In this document: positions 3,896 through 10,968 of the stretch, in pieces
Numbering within the stretch: position 1 is the first letter of the stretch
How the letters are laid out: every line of letters starts with the position of its first letter
Assembly: GCA_965216965.1 (NCBI GenBank)
Contig: CBDCGX010000020.1
Coordinates: forward strand, 1-14,414
DNA length: 14,414 nucleotides
DNA from: CBDAKK01 sp965216965
GTDB lineage: Bacteria > Spirochaetota > Spirochaetia > WTKD01 > G963693115
Direction: 5' to 3'
Notes under the pieces: generated by a model
What the model was told of the DNA's origin: nothing
The model's database searches: none
What the model saw: only the letters and a program-made list of their open reading frames with translations
Translations under genes and position numbers: made by a program

Positions 3896-5839
3896 ATGAC
3901 AACAACAAAATATAGAGATATGATTTTTAATGGTAAATTGTTTATGCCAAAGATCATTAGAATTCAACAAATATATGGTAACAAAGTATACGAAGAAATA
4001 GAAAAATTCTTTGATGCAATGTGGTATACATATTTACAGGAAGGGGCAAGCGGAACGGTCTCATTACCATATTGGGCTAAAAGAATAAATCAAATTAAAG
4101 CTATGAATATTGCCTTAAAATTATTAAGTCAGAACGGGTGGATAATTACAAATGTACAGCCTGGAAATAATTGGGGAGAAGCAAAGCTAAATGAAGAAAA
4201 ATTACTTCAATATATGGATAAAAAAGAACTTGCTTCAATAAGGAAATCTATTAAGTTTTCAAAATATGTATTGAGTCTAGAACCAGAGGCACAACAAAAT
4301 GATCTTGTAAGAATCAATGGAAAGATAAAGAAAACTGGTTTAAAAAGAGAAGGATTTAGGAAAACTGCAAATACTAAATTTGAATTTGATTTAGATGTAA
4401 TGGAAGAATATAGAGATGAAGTTATTACACTTGTCAATAAAGGAATTGACAAAATAGCATTAAAGCATCCAAATATAAATAATGATCTTGCTAACTATGG
4501 AAATGTTGGAAAAGAAATTGTAGAACACTACATATGGGATAATGGACAATATAGTGCTGGACAAAATAAATTAGATTGGAGAGGAAGAAACATCAGTGGT
4601 ATGCTAAACAAAATAGGTAATCCAATTGGATTTAAAATTATGAGAGCACTACTTGTTATACCGGAAGAAAATAGAAACATTGCAACATCTGCAGGGTTAA
4701 GAAATAAATATTTATTTATAGCAGAAATACTGGGATATAAAAGTGGAAATGTAGTAGGAAAAGTAAATTATGGTCGTAGAGCATATTTCAATAAACAACT
4801 ACTTGATTTGACTATGCCAGAAGATATTGATGATATATATGAAAATATATGGTTGGAAAGAACATATAATGAAATAGATATGGTTCTTGATATAGAAAAT
4901 TGGAAAAAGAAAATAGCTATGGCAAATTATCATAATGGATCTTCATCAATGACAAAAACGTCTAAGAAAATAGAAACATTTAATGGATTAAAATGGAATG
5001 TGCCTATTGAAATTGATGCAAGTGCGTCAGTGCTAATGATAGAAGGGTTACTACTAGATCATAAACCTTTTATGGAAAGAACTAATTTAATTGGTAGAAA
5101 CATACAAGATGCCTGGGGACATACAGTTATAACCAATAGAATACAATTTAAAACGATTATGCGTATATGCTATGGATCAAGTGCAGAGCCTGCTAGTATG
5201 TGGATGGATATGAATATAAAATATACACGAGCAGAGGTAACTGCATTTAAAGAGGAGCTAAGTACTGGTGATATAGCAATTGCAAATAAATTTAAAGATT
5301 TTGTAATTAGAAATGCAAATATGAGAGAAAATATGATTGTTACTGTTGATAATAATAAATTTAAAATCAATTGCAACAAACACTATAATATTGGAGAAAC
5401 TACTAATAAATTTGATCTATACGATAGTAAGAGCAATAGCATAAGGAGAATAAGCAACACTAGTACGGTTAAGAAACCAGACTTAAAAAGATTTAGAATA
5501 AGTACTCCAACAACACTCGTACATGGATTGGATTCACAAGTCGAAGATAATACGGTAGGACATATAATGGATCTATATGGATGGTGCATTGATATTCACG
5601 ATGCAATTGTGCTAGATGCAGAGGCTACTGACGATGCAAAAGATATATATTGTAGCGGTAAAACAAAGGAGGAACCAAGTTTAGAAAGAATACACAAGGA
5701 ACGAAACAATATACTTGGAAAATATTTTACAAGTATTGGAATAGCTCCACATAAAGTTAAAGAATGGACCACACACGTGGATCCTCATATCGAACATTAT
5801 GGAAAAAAACTTAATGCAAATAGAATAGCATTAAAATAA
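3896..5839 (+). CDS. Single-subunit DNA-directed RNA polymerase (T7/N4 type)
   Basis: Transcribes DNA to RNA as a one-chain polymerase of the T7/N4/mitochondrial family. The family landmarks occur in order. DWRGR is at 227-231, matching T7 421-425. A motif A-like IEIDAS has its metal-binding Asp at 374. Motif B-like NRIQFKTIMRICYG spans 414-427, with Lys419, Tyr426 and Gly427. Motif C-like IDIHDA has His568 and Asp569. TLVHGLDS (540-547) resembles the conserved segment just before motif C. At 647 residues it lacks much of the N-terminal domain of T7 polymerase (883) and is near the summed size of N4 RNAP1 and RNAP2 as I recall them. Lys-to-Tyr spacing in motif B is seven rather than eight. 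The start follows AAGGA by five bases, inside a hairpin that can mask it. An intrinsic terminator follows. Confidence 0.9.
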   Translation: MTTTKYRDMIFNGKLFMPKIIRIQQIYGNKVYEEIEKFFDAMWYTYLQEGASGTVSLPYWAKRINQIKAMNIALKLLSQNGWIITNVQPGNNWGEAKLNEEKLLQYMDKKELASIRKSIKFSKYVLSLEPEAQQNDLVRINGKIKKTGLKREGFRKTANTKFEFDLDVMEEYRDEVITLVNKGIDKIALKHPNINNDLANYGNVGKEIVEHYIWDNGQYSAGQNKLDWRGRNISGMLNKIGNPIGFKIMRALLVIPEENRNIATSAGLRNKYLFIAEILGYKSGNVVGKVNYGRRAYFNKQLLDLTMPEDIDDIYENIWLERTYNEIDMVLDIENWKKKIAMANYHNGSSSMTKTSKKIETFNGLKWNVPIEIDASASVLMIEGLLLDHKPFMERTNLIGRNIQDAWGHTVITNRIQFKTIMRICYGSSAEPASMWMDMNIKYTRAEVTAFKEELSTGDIAIANKFKDFVIRNANMRENMIVTVDNNKFKINCNKHYNIGETTNKFDLYDSKSNSIRRISNTSTVKKPDLKRFRISTPTTLVHGLDSQVEDNTVGHIMDLYGWCIDIHDAIVLDAEATDDAKDIYCSGKTKEEPSLERIHKERNNILGKYFTSIGIAPHKVKEWTTHVDPHIEHYGKKLNANRIALK

Positions 5840-5844
5840 AATAT

Positions 5845-5897
5845 AGACCACAGCAAGAGGCTCCTAACGGGGCTTCTTTGCTGTGGTCTTTTTTTTT
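5845..5897 (+). terminator. Strong intrinsic terminator after RNA polymerase
   Basis: A long stem runs from AGACCACAGCAA (5845-5856) to its partner at 5878-5889, with an inner GCTCC / GGGGC stem capped by a TAAC tetraloop. It is followed by nine T (5889-5897). The structure and T-run are typical of intrinsic termination by the bacterial RNA polymerase. It closes the 3204-5839 unit. Confidence 0.92.
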
Positions 5898-5925
5898 GTT
5901 TGTATGGAAATGTGAGATAAGTTTT
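5895..5925 (+). promoter_or_regulatory. Possible Bacteroidota-type promoter
   Basis: TTTG (5895-5898) is separated by 19 bases from TAAGTTTT (5918-5925), close to the Bacteroides primary-sigma consensus TTTG-N19-21-TANNTTTG. It lies directly after the terminator and about 55 bases before the next gene, a sensible place for a new transcript to start. In AT-rich DNA such a match can arise by chance, and the last base of the -7 element differs from the consensus. Confidence 0.35.
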
Positions 5926-5980
5926 TTTTTCTTCAAATACATATAGGAAAAAAGAAGAAAGAACAATATAAAGGATTAAG

Positions 5981-6142
5981 ATGAAAACATTTATTTATGG
6001 AATAGGAGTATTATTATTCCTAATGGCACTTGCAATATCATACTATATTATATTTGGAGTAATAATTATAATTGCAGCATTTATAATAGGAAAAATTGCA
6101 CATATTGGACATGACGAATATTTAAAAGCACAAAGAGAATAA
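5981..6142 (+). CDS. Small membrane protein (53 aa)
   Basis: A 53-codon ORF with AAAGGA at 5970-5975, five bases before ATG. The product is almost entirely hydrophobic through residue 40. Residues about 4-21 (FIYGIGVLLFLMALAIS) and about 22-40 (YYIIFGVIIIIAAFIIG) can form one kinked or two short membrane helices. A charged tail, HDEYLKAQRE, ends the protein. Small size, an inner-membrane hairpin and a charged tail are shared by phage holins and by other small phage membrane proteins; nothing proves a lysis role. It is the first gene after the terminator. Confidence 0.75.
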   Translation: MKTFIYGIGVLLFLMALAISYYIIFGVIIIIAAFIIGKIAHIGHDEYLKAQRE

Positions 6143-6163
6143 AATAATATTGAAGGAGACAAT

Positions 6164-6814
6164 ATGACATTAACATCATGGCTCAATACGAATAAAGGTA
6201 AAAACTTTGATTTCCTTTTGAAAGAAAAATCTTGGCCAATAGAATATTATGAAGAGAAAGAATATGATCCACATAATAATTATTTCCATCAATTTAATAA
6301 TTATGAAAATTTAACAGTTAAAACCAATGATCTATGGAATAAACTTTCCGATAAATCAAATGGAATCTTTCCAGAAATAGTAGTATCTGATGAGTGGATA
6401 AAAAAACATACTAGCTACGACAAAGCATCAGCTCAAGATATACTTAAAAGCTATATGATAAGAAATAATGCACTCAAGATTGAAAATAAAAAAAAGATGG
6501 AAATAAAAAGACGAAGTAAAGATTCAACAGTGCAACCAGGAGAACCATTCAGGAGAACAGAACCAATAGTACCAATCAAAACAATTGCAGGAGTAATGTG
6601 GGAACGTATGAAAGTATTTGAAAACAGAAGAACATTTCCACAAATACGAGAATCTCTCAATAGATTGGTAGAATTAGAAAAACATAATGATAATGAAATA
6701 ATGATATTTACTGAAAGTTGGTGGAACAACATAAAGAAATCTATATTGAAAAAACAAAAAAGAAATGAAATAAATGAAGCATATCATAGACTATTAGCAG
6801 ACGATATATTGTAG
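6164..6814 (+). CDS. Hypothetical phage protein (216 aa)
   Basis: Not recognised. GAAGGAG (6151-6157) precedes ATG 6164 at good spacing. The N-terminal part is rich in aromatics and Asn, with NDLWNKLSDKSNGIFPE at about residues 55-71. A polar, Lys/Arg-rich linker follows (ENKKKMEIKRRSKDS), then a Pro-containing segment. The C-terminal helical region has two Trp in ESWWNNIKKSILKKQKRN. There is no signal peptide or membrane helix. DKSNGIFP is echoed by DSKNGIYP in the product at 9508. The high charge suggests a nucleic-acid or protein partner, but the role is unknown. Confidence 0.75.
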   Translation: MTLTSWLNTNKGKNFDFLLKEKSWPIEYYEEKEYDPHNNYFHQFNNYENLTVKTNDLWNKLSDKSNGIFPEIVVSDEWIKKHTSYDKASAQDILKSYMIRNNALKIENKKKMEIKRRSKDSTVQPGEPFRRTEPIVPIKTIAGVMWERMKVFENRRTFPQIRESLNRLVELEKHNDNEIMIFTESWWNNIKKSILKKQKRNEINEAYHRLLADDIL

Positions 6815-6840
6815 TCAATGGAAGTCCAAAAGCAAGCCTA

Positions 6841-6897
6841 ATGGAAATAGTGCTATATTGCCCAAATAAGTACAAGAGCAAAAGGACCAAAAATTAG
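6841..6897 (+). CDS. Possible 18-codon leader ORF before the AP2 gene
   Basis: ATG 6841 opens an 18-codon ORF (MEIVLYCPNKYKSKRTKN) ending at TAG 6895-6897. A 7-codon ORF, 6818-6841, ends in a TAATG overlap with it. Its own stop overlaps the ATT at 6893 that may start the AP2 gene. No clear SD precedes either ORF. It may be a leader peptide feeding ribosomes to the AP2 start, or meaningless sequence. Confidence 0.25.
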   Translation: MEIVLYCPNKYKSKRTKN

Positions 6898-6913
6898 CAA
6901 AATCATAGCAAAA

Positions 6914-7345
6914 ATGAAACCACTGGAACAGTGGAAATATAAGGCGGAAATAGTTAAAGATCCAATGGAAAAGGAACCGGATAAACCAAGAAGAGCCTGG
7001 TTCAAATGTGAGCACTGTAAAACAATATATAACAATGATGTAATCTCTGAAGCCAAGAAGCAACAAGGATATTGTTGGATGTGCTATCAAAGGCATAGAT
7101 ATCCAAACTTCATGGATGACTATGATGCTATTCAGTGGTTACTCAAGAACCAACCTGCACAAAATAAATATGGTTATTTTGGTGTGAGGCCAGCACAACA
7201 TAGTAATAAATGGGTAGCAGAAATTAAACATGATCAAACCAAAACAACACGTATAGGAACATATATTACAAAACAGGAAGCTGCATTGGCTTATGATAAA
7301 TATGTCAAAAATAATAATCTTAACAGAAAAACAAACATTCTATAG
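6914..7345 (+). CDS. Zinc-finger AP2-domain DNA-binding protein
   Basis: Counting from ATG 6914, residues 32-57 hold a CEHC...CWMC pair of CxxC knuckles, likely a zinc ribbon. Residues about 86-130 form an AP2/ERF-like domain: YGYFGVR, KWVAEI, RIGTYITKQEAALAYDKY. In phages AP2 domains usually serve as the DNA-binding part of HNH homing endonucleases; this copy lacks HNH residues, but a separate HNH gene follows ten bases on. The start is uncertain. ATG 6914 has no nearby SD. The frame is open back to 6851, and ATT 6893 lies six bases after AAAGGA (6881-6886), matching the genome's usual spacing. Adding those seven codons gives ISKIIAK before the Met. Confidence 0.85.
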   Translation: MKPLEQWKYKAEIVKDPMEKEPDKPRRAWFKCEHCKTIYNNDVISEAKKQQGYCWMCYQRHRYPNFMDDYDAIQWLLKNQPAQNKYGYFGVRPAQHSNKWVAEIKHDQTKTTRIGTYITKQEAALAYDKYVKNNNLNRKTNIL

Positions 7346-7355
7346 GAGAATATAA

Positions 7356-7847
7356 ATGGGAACATTCTTTACAATACTAATGATCATTGCAGGAATCTAT
7401 TATCTGGTTGATCTTCATAAAACAGAAAGAGAAACTTTAAGAGACTTCCAAGATCCAGAATGGAGAGAACGAAAATGGCTAGAAGATCAATTATCTAAAT
7501 TAGAACCAGAAGATGAAGTATATATAGATGATACAAATGATACAGATATCATCATGGGTCTCAAAAAAAAAGAGAACAAAACACAAAAAGCACAAAAATA
7601 TATTCAATCAAAGAAATGGAACATAAAACGTAAATCTGTTTTGGATAGAGATAATTATATCTGCAAGAGATGTGGAGCATTTGATATTAGATTATCAGTG
7701 CATCACAAAACATATAAAAATCATTATAAGGAGAAACAAGATGATTTAATTAGTGTATGTGATCAGTGTCATACTGAACTTCATCAAAAGCATGGATACC
7801 CAGATTATGACAACGAGGAAGAACTTCAAGCAAAAACATATTGGTAA
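7356..7847 (+). CDS. HNH endonuclease with N-terminal membrane helix
   Basis: Probable metal-dependent DNA nuclease. The C-terminal half carries an HNH fold with zinc knuckles: CKRC at 103-106, the catalytic HHKTY at 116-120 and CDQCHTELH at 135-143. The N terminus is unusual: residues about 3-19 (TFFTILMIIAGIYYLVD) form a membrane helix, followed by an acidic linker to about residue 65. The start has a good SD (AGGAG, six bases before ATG). It follows the AP2 gene by ten bases, suggesting a split or shuffled homing-endonuclease module. The membrane anchor could instead place it at the envelope, as in nucleases that act on incoming DNA. An internal ATG near residue 67 has no SD. Confidence 0.85.
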   Translation: MGTFFTILMIIAGIYYLVDLHKTERETLRDFQDPEWRERKWLEDQLSKLEPEDEVYIDDTNDTDIIMGLKKKENKTQKAQKYIQSKKWNIKRKSVLDRDNYICKRCGAFDIRLSVHHKTYKNHYKEKQDDLISVCDQCHTELHQKHGYPDYDNEEELQAKTYW

Positions 7848-7851
7848 TACA

Positions 7852-7929
7852 ATGCTACAAAGAATCTATCAGTATAATATAAAAACTAAATACGAGCAAT
7901 TTCTTATTCTCGATAAAAGATGCATATAG
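7852..7929 (+). CDS. Possible 25-codon ORF
   Basis: MLQRIYQYNIKTKYEQFLIL plus five more residues, between the HNH gene and the gene at 7941. There is no good SD, and the stop lies within the SD of the next gene (ATAGGAG), an arrangement that would allow coupling. Composition looks protein-like, but length and SD are too weak for confidence. Confidence 0.25.
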   Translation: MLQRIYQYNIKTKYEQFLILDKRCI

Positions 7930-7940
7930 GAGTTTCAATA

Positions 7941-8543
7941 ATGGAAACAAATAAATTAGTGAATACGGACAATAGAATATTAAGTATAGTATTGGATGCC
8001 AATGGAACAGACAAAGGATACGCATCATTTAAGTCATTCTATGGAGCAGTGATTAAAAATCTTGAAGATATGGGATGTGATGAATATATAGATGAAGGGT
8101 CTTATTTTTTAGCCTTAAATGAATTAAATATTTTACATAGAGGTATCATGAAAAATAAATTATTCATAAGAACAGACAGTAAAGATAACAAATGGTATCC
8201 ACCAGAACAAAATTTGTATATTGCATTAAATGACTTTATAAAGAAAAAGAAAGAAAATAAAGAAAGTGCTTCAGAGTTCATAACATCTGAGATATATTTT
8301 TGGAAAAGAGGAACATGGGGGTTCAATATAAAAAATGATGACTTTGAAATTAAAATATTGAATCCAGTTATTAAAATATTATGTGAACTAAACAAAGAGC
8401 TTGACACAAAGATTACTGAAAAGTATGAAACAGCAAAAATATTATTAGAGGCAAGTGGCATACCATTATCAATTTTAAATACAAAAACATATAAGCAACA
8501 GATCATAAATAAATTCTTCCAAAACAAGATGAAAGATAAATAA
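7941..8543 (+). CDS. Hypothetical phage protein (200 aa)
   Basis: Not recognised. The frame also has an ATG at 7920, but ATG 7941 follows AGGAG (7928-7932) by eight bases, whereas 7920 has no SD. The protein is Lys-rich and mixed alpha/beta, with a charged KKKKENKES loop near residue 100 and a helical C terminus ending in a basic tail (NKFFQNKMKDK). There is no membrane segment or recognisable motif. It overlaps the J-domain gene by one base (TAATG), which implies co-translation and possibly a common process with that protein. Confidence 0.75.
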   Translation: METNKLVNTDNRILSIVLDANGTDKGYASFKSFYGAVIKNLEDMGCDEYIDEGSYFLALNELNILHRGIMKNKLFIRTDSKDNKWYPPEQNLYIALNDFIKKKKENKESASEFITSEIYFWKRGTWGFNIKNDDFEIKILNPVIKILCELNKELDTKITEKYETAKILLEASGIPLSILNTKTYKQQIINKFFQNKMKDK

Positions 8544-9472
8544 TGTCAAAAACTATAATGACAGATAAAGTAATAAAAAAACTATCAGTTTCATTATTTC
8601 TTCCTGAGCTTGATCCAAACGATGATAGTACATTTATACCAGCATTTCATAGAGCTGAAGAGATTGGTAAAAAGATTGCAGATATGGGGCAAGGAGCAGT
8701 GCTTCTTGCTGCTAAAAAATATTACTGTGGTTCTGAGTGGAATGCTAAAAGTTTGAGCGATAAAGTTAGACCAAAATGGAAGACATTTTTGGTCCAACTG
8801 GAATTATGGAGAGAAGAATACGATAAACCTAAAGCAAATGTAAACTACCTCCTCGACTTCGTAGGATACAAAGAAGCAGGAGGAGAAATTGAAACATCCT
8901 CGCAATATAGAGAAGTAAAAAAAATAGCAAAGCAAATAGAACCAGATCTAAAACAGGAAGATTTACCGGAAGCAATAGACAATATATATAAAGAAATAGG
9001 CGGACCAGCAAACACAACAGCAAAAGCAATAAAGGAGGCTGGTTCTGAATTACTTGTAGAAAAATCAAAGGAAGACCCAAAGATGGTAGAAACAGTAATG
9101 ATTTCACTTGCGTATAAAAATGCATTTGGTAAACCTCCTGAACATAAATATGGTAATGCGTTTGGTATTGACAAAGATATGGTGGAGGCTTTACCAACAA
9201 TATCCAGAAAAGAATGGAAAAAAATATACTTAAAGTTATCAAATTTGTTGCATCCAGACAAAGGTGGATCTGCAGACGAAATGGCAGTAATATCACAATT
9301 CAACAAAACATTAGAGATTAGATTTGTGTATGAAGATACCAAAAAAAAACGACAAGAATGGACTGACAATTTAAGAGCATGGGAAAAAGAATATAATCTT
9401 TCAGGAATATCAGATACTAAATTTAAAGTTGAAAATGCTATAGAAAAAGAAAAGAAAAAAAGAACTAAATAA
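8543..9472 (+). CDS. J-domain (DnaJ-like) protein
   Basis: Residues about 220-262 form a J-domain core. WKKIYLKLSNLLHPDKGG contains helix II and the diagnostic HPD motif (237-239). A helix III with QFNKTLE follows. J-domains stimulate the ATPase of Hsp70 (DnaK) and recruit it to clients, so this protein could direct host DnaK to a phage substrate. The domain sits near the C terminus, unlike canonical DnaJ, with no Gly/Phe region and no CxxCxGxG zinc centre. The first 215 residues are a probably helical region of unknown fold, and the C-terminal tail is strongly basic (KEKKKKRTK). Some phage J-like proteins act in replication or assembly; the partner here is unknown. It shares a TAATG overlap with the gene upstream. 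Confidence 0.88.
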   Translation: MSKTIMTDKVIKKLSVSLFLPELDPNDDSTFIPAFHRAEEIGKKIADMGQGAVLLAAKKYYCGSEWNAKSLSDKVRPKWKTFLVQLELWREEYDKPKANVNYLLDFVGYKEAGGEIETSSQYREVKKIAKQIEPDLKQEDLPEAIDNIYKEIGGPANTTAKAIKEAGSELLVEKSKEDPKMVETVMISLAYKNAFGKPPEHKYGNAFGIDKDMVEALPTISRKEWKKIYLKLSNLLHPDKGGSADEMAVISQFNKTLEIRFVYEDTKKKRQEWTDNLRAWEKEYNLSGISDTKFKVENAIEKEKKKRTK

Positions 9473-9507
9473 ACAGAAATTCAAGCAAAGGATACAAATA
9501 AAAATAA

Positions 9508-9741
9508 ATGAACTTAAATCAAAAAAAGTTGCCCAACCACGAAGATAACATAAAACTCTGGTTTTCAAAATTGTCACCAGAATGTAAAAAAAAGACAGTA
9601 GTATATTTGACATTTCAATATTATAAATATTTAGGACTCACAGCAAATGATGGAGTGCAGAAATGGTTAGATGATAGTAAAAATGGAATTTATCCAAATT
9701 ATAATTCAGCACATTTAATAATCAAGAAATTAATCAAATAA
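9508..9741 (+). CDS. Small hypothetical protein (77 aa)
   Basis: Not recognised. ATG 9508 directly follows an in-frame TAA, so the start is fixed at or after this codon. AAAGGA at 9487-9492 lies 15 bases upstream, farther than usual. The protein has a helical, aromatic centre (VVYLTFQYYKYLGLT) and ends with WLDDSKNGIYPNYNSAHLI and a basic tail. The SKNGIYP stretch echoes SNGIFP in the 6164 product. It is soluble; its role is unknown. Confidence 0.65.
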   Translation: MNLNQKKLPNHEDNIKLWFSKLSPECKKKTVVYLTFQYYKYLGLTANDGVQKWLDDSKNGIYPNYNSAHLIIKKLIK

Positions 9742-9763
9742 TAGTTCTAAGTATTTTTTAAGT

Positions 9764-9973
9764 ATGATGATCAATCTTATTTCTTGGTTCTTGCTTATGA
9801 AAAAAAAATTAATACTTGGTTATGGTGAAAAAATGGACATGTTTTTTGCGTTAGAAGAGGTTCCTAGAAAATCTCTACTAATAGTTAGAGTATTCTTAAA
9901 TGAAATAAAATGTAAAAAATTCATTAAAGAAAAAAATAAAAGAATGAAGGAATCATTATTCTTTGAAATATAA
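9764..9973 (+). CDS. Doubtful small ORF (69 aa)
   Basis: An open frame between two better genes. There is no SD before ATG 9764, and the alternative ATG 9797 also lacks one. An A9 run follows at 9800-9808, where indels are common. The predicted peptide starts hydrophobic (INLISWFLLM) and then becomes basic (KCKKFIKEKNKRMKE). Composition is protein-like and the gap would otherwise be empty, but the missing SD in this SD-rich genome is a warning. Confidence 0.45.
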   Translation: MMINLISWFLLMKKKLILGYGEKMDMFFALEEVPRKSLLIVRVFLNEIKCKKFIKEKNKRMKESLFFEI

Positions 9974-9984
9974 GGAAAAATAAA

Positions 9985-10242
9985 ATGAAAAAAATACTAA
10001 TTATATTGATCATAACATTATGTACTATATCTGCACAGCAAGATATATATTCTAATGATGGATCTTATAAAGGGTCTATTGAAAATAGTGGAGAAATACT
10101 TGCACCAGATGGTGAAATTGTAGGTACAGTAGAACCAGATGGAACTATTTACGACAATGAAAATACAGAAAAAGGCAGAATAGAAAAAAGTGGAGATATC
10201 TATAGTAAAGATAATTCATATAAAGGACATATTGAAAAATAA
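9985..10242 (+). CDS. Secreted beta-repeat protein with signal peptide (85 aa)
   Basis: Residues 1-17 form a signal peptide (MKKILIILIITLCTISA) with probable signal peptidase I cleavage after Ala17, before QQ. The mature part is four tandem repeats of about 17 residues, starting near 21, 38, 55 and 72. Their pattern is IY-x2-DG-x3-G-x-IE-x2-G. Such Gly-turn repeats resemble the small beta-flower or beta-flap proteins common in Bacteroidota; I make that link from the repeat pattern only. The product should be exported to the periplasm or cell surface, unusual for a phage early-type gene. SD AAGGA lies about eight bases before ATG. Confidence 0.8.
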   Translation: MKKILIILIITLCTISAQQDIYSNDGSYKGSIENSGEILAPDGEIVGTVEPDGTIYDNENTEKGRIEKSGDIYSKDNSYKGHIEK

Positions 10243-10264
10243 ATTTAATCTTTAGGAGGATAAA

Positions 10265-10600
10265 ATGAATTTAGGATTATTAATGGCAGTAGCCATATCA
10301 ACATTATTAAATGTTGTTTTTATTAAAATTAAAGTAGACAAAAAACGATACTTAGATGCATCAGTGGATCTCGGATTACTAATACTTGTATTTATAGTAT
10401 TTAAAGGTAGTTTCGGAGCATTGGCAACAGGTACAGTATCATCAATGCTTATCAGTATTTATTTATGGTTTTCACCACCATCCAAGGCAAGAAATAATAA
10501 AATAAAAACTCATATGACAAATAATAGTCCTACAACTGCAGGGAGTGAAGCACTAACTGCATTTTTAGAAGGACTATCAGAAATACGACAAGGCAAATAA
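10265..10600 (+). CDS. Phage membrane protein (111 aa)
   Basis: A complete AGGAGG SD (10254-10259) sits five bases before ATG, the strongest SD in the window, suggesting high expression. Hydrophobic segments at about residues 3-22 (LGLLMAVAISTLLNVVFIKI) and about 36-71 (LGLLILVFIVF, then GALATGTVSSMLISIYLWF) give two or three membrane helices. These are followed by a soluble tail with SPPSKARNNK. The FGALATGTVSSMLISIYLWF-SPP stretch resembles small membrane proteins I recall from tailed phages with no assigned role. A holin or membrane-remodelling function is possible but unproven. Confidence 0.8.
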   Translation: MNLGLLMAVAISTLLNVVFIKIKVDKKRYLDASVDLGLLILVFIVFKGSFGALATGTVSSMLISIYLWFSPPSKARNNKIKTHMTNNSPTTAGSEALTAFLEGLSEIRQGK

Positions 10601-10608
10601 GGACAAAC

Positions 10609-10818
10609 ATGAACAATACTATTAGCTATAAATATTTTTCAAACTCAAATGATTTTGAAAATTGGCAAAATGAAACAAATCCAACAATTACAAGTATCTA
10701 TCCAATTGTAGCAAGCACAGAAGTACAATTTAATAGAAATTTAAATAAAAAAGTTACAAATTCTAATTCAACAAATGATACAATTATTTTTGTAACATAT
10801 ATCAAACAAAGAATCTAA
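10609..10818 (+). CDS. Small Asn/Thr-rich hypothetical protein (69 aa)
   Basis: Not recognised. AAGGA (10598-10602) lies about six bases before ATG, overlapping the previous stop. The product is rich in Asn, Thr and Ser, with almost no strong helix formers (YFSNSNDFENWQ, NKKVTNSNSTNDT). It probably forms a small beta structure, with a final strand IIFVTYIKQRI. The next ORF begins two bases after its stop. Function unknown. Confidence 0.65.
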   Translation: MNNTISYKYFSNSNDFENWQNETNPTITSIYPIVASTEVQFNRNLNKKVTNSNSTNDTIIFVTYIKQRI

Positions 10819-10819
10819 T

Positions 10820-10957
10820 ATGACAAAAGATCAACTTAAACTCGTAAAAGAACTAGCAGAAATTATTGCACTCATCGCAGAAGATCCAGAAGTATTCACA
10901 GTAGATTACATTATGGATAGATACATAGGTGAAATGATGTATCGAAATATGGAATAA
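10820..10957 (+). CDS. Small acidic helical protein (45 aa)
   Basis: A 45-codon ORF starting two bases after the previous stop. The peptide reads as two clear helices: QLKLVKELAEIIALIAEDPE (about 5-24) and VDYIMDRYIGEMMYRNM (about 28-44). The SD is weak, so translation is probably coupled. The next open frame (10969) begins 12 bases after its stop in another frame. A frameshift joining the two cannot be excluded, but each part has a sensible boundary. Function unknown. Confidence 0.6.
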   Translation: MTKDQLKLVKELAEIIALIAEDPEVFTVDYIMDRYIGEMMYRNME

Positions 10958-10968
10958 AAGGATTCACA

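Noticed and set aside
8829..9369. Two long minus-strand open frames (155 and 174 codons) inside the J-domain gene
   Set aside because: They are rich in Leu, Ser and Phe from reading A-rich coding DNA backwards, have no SD and overlap a well-supported gene.
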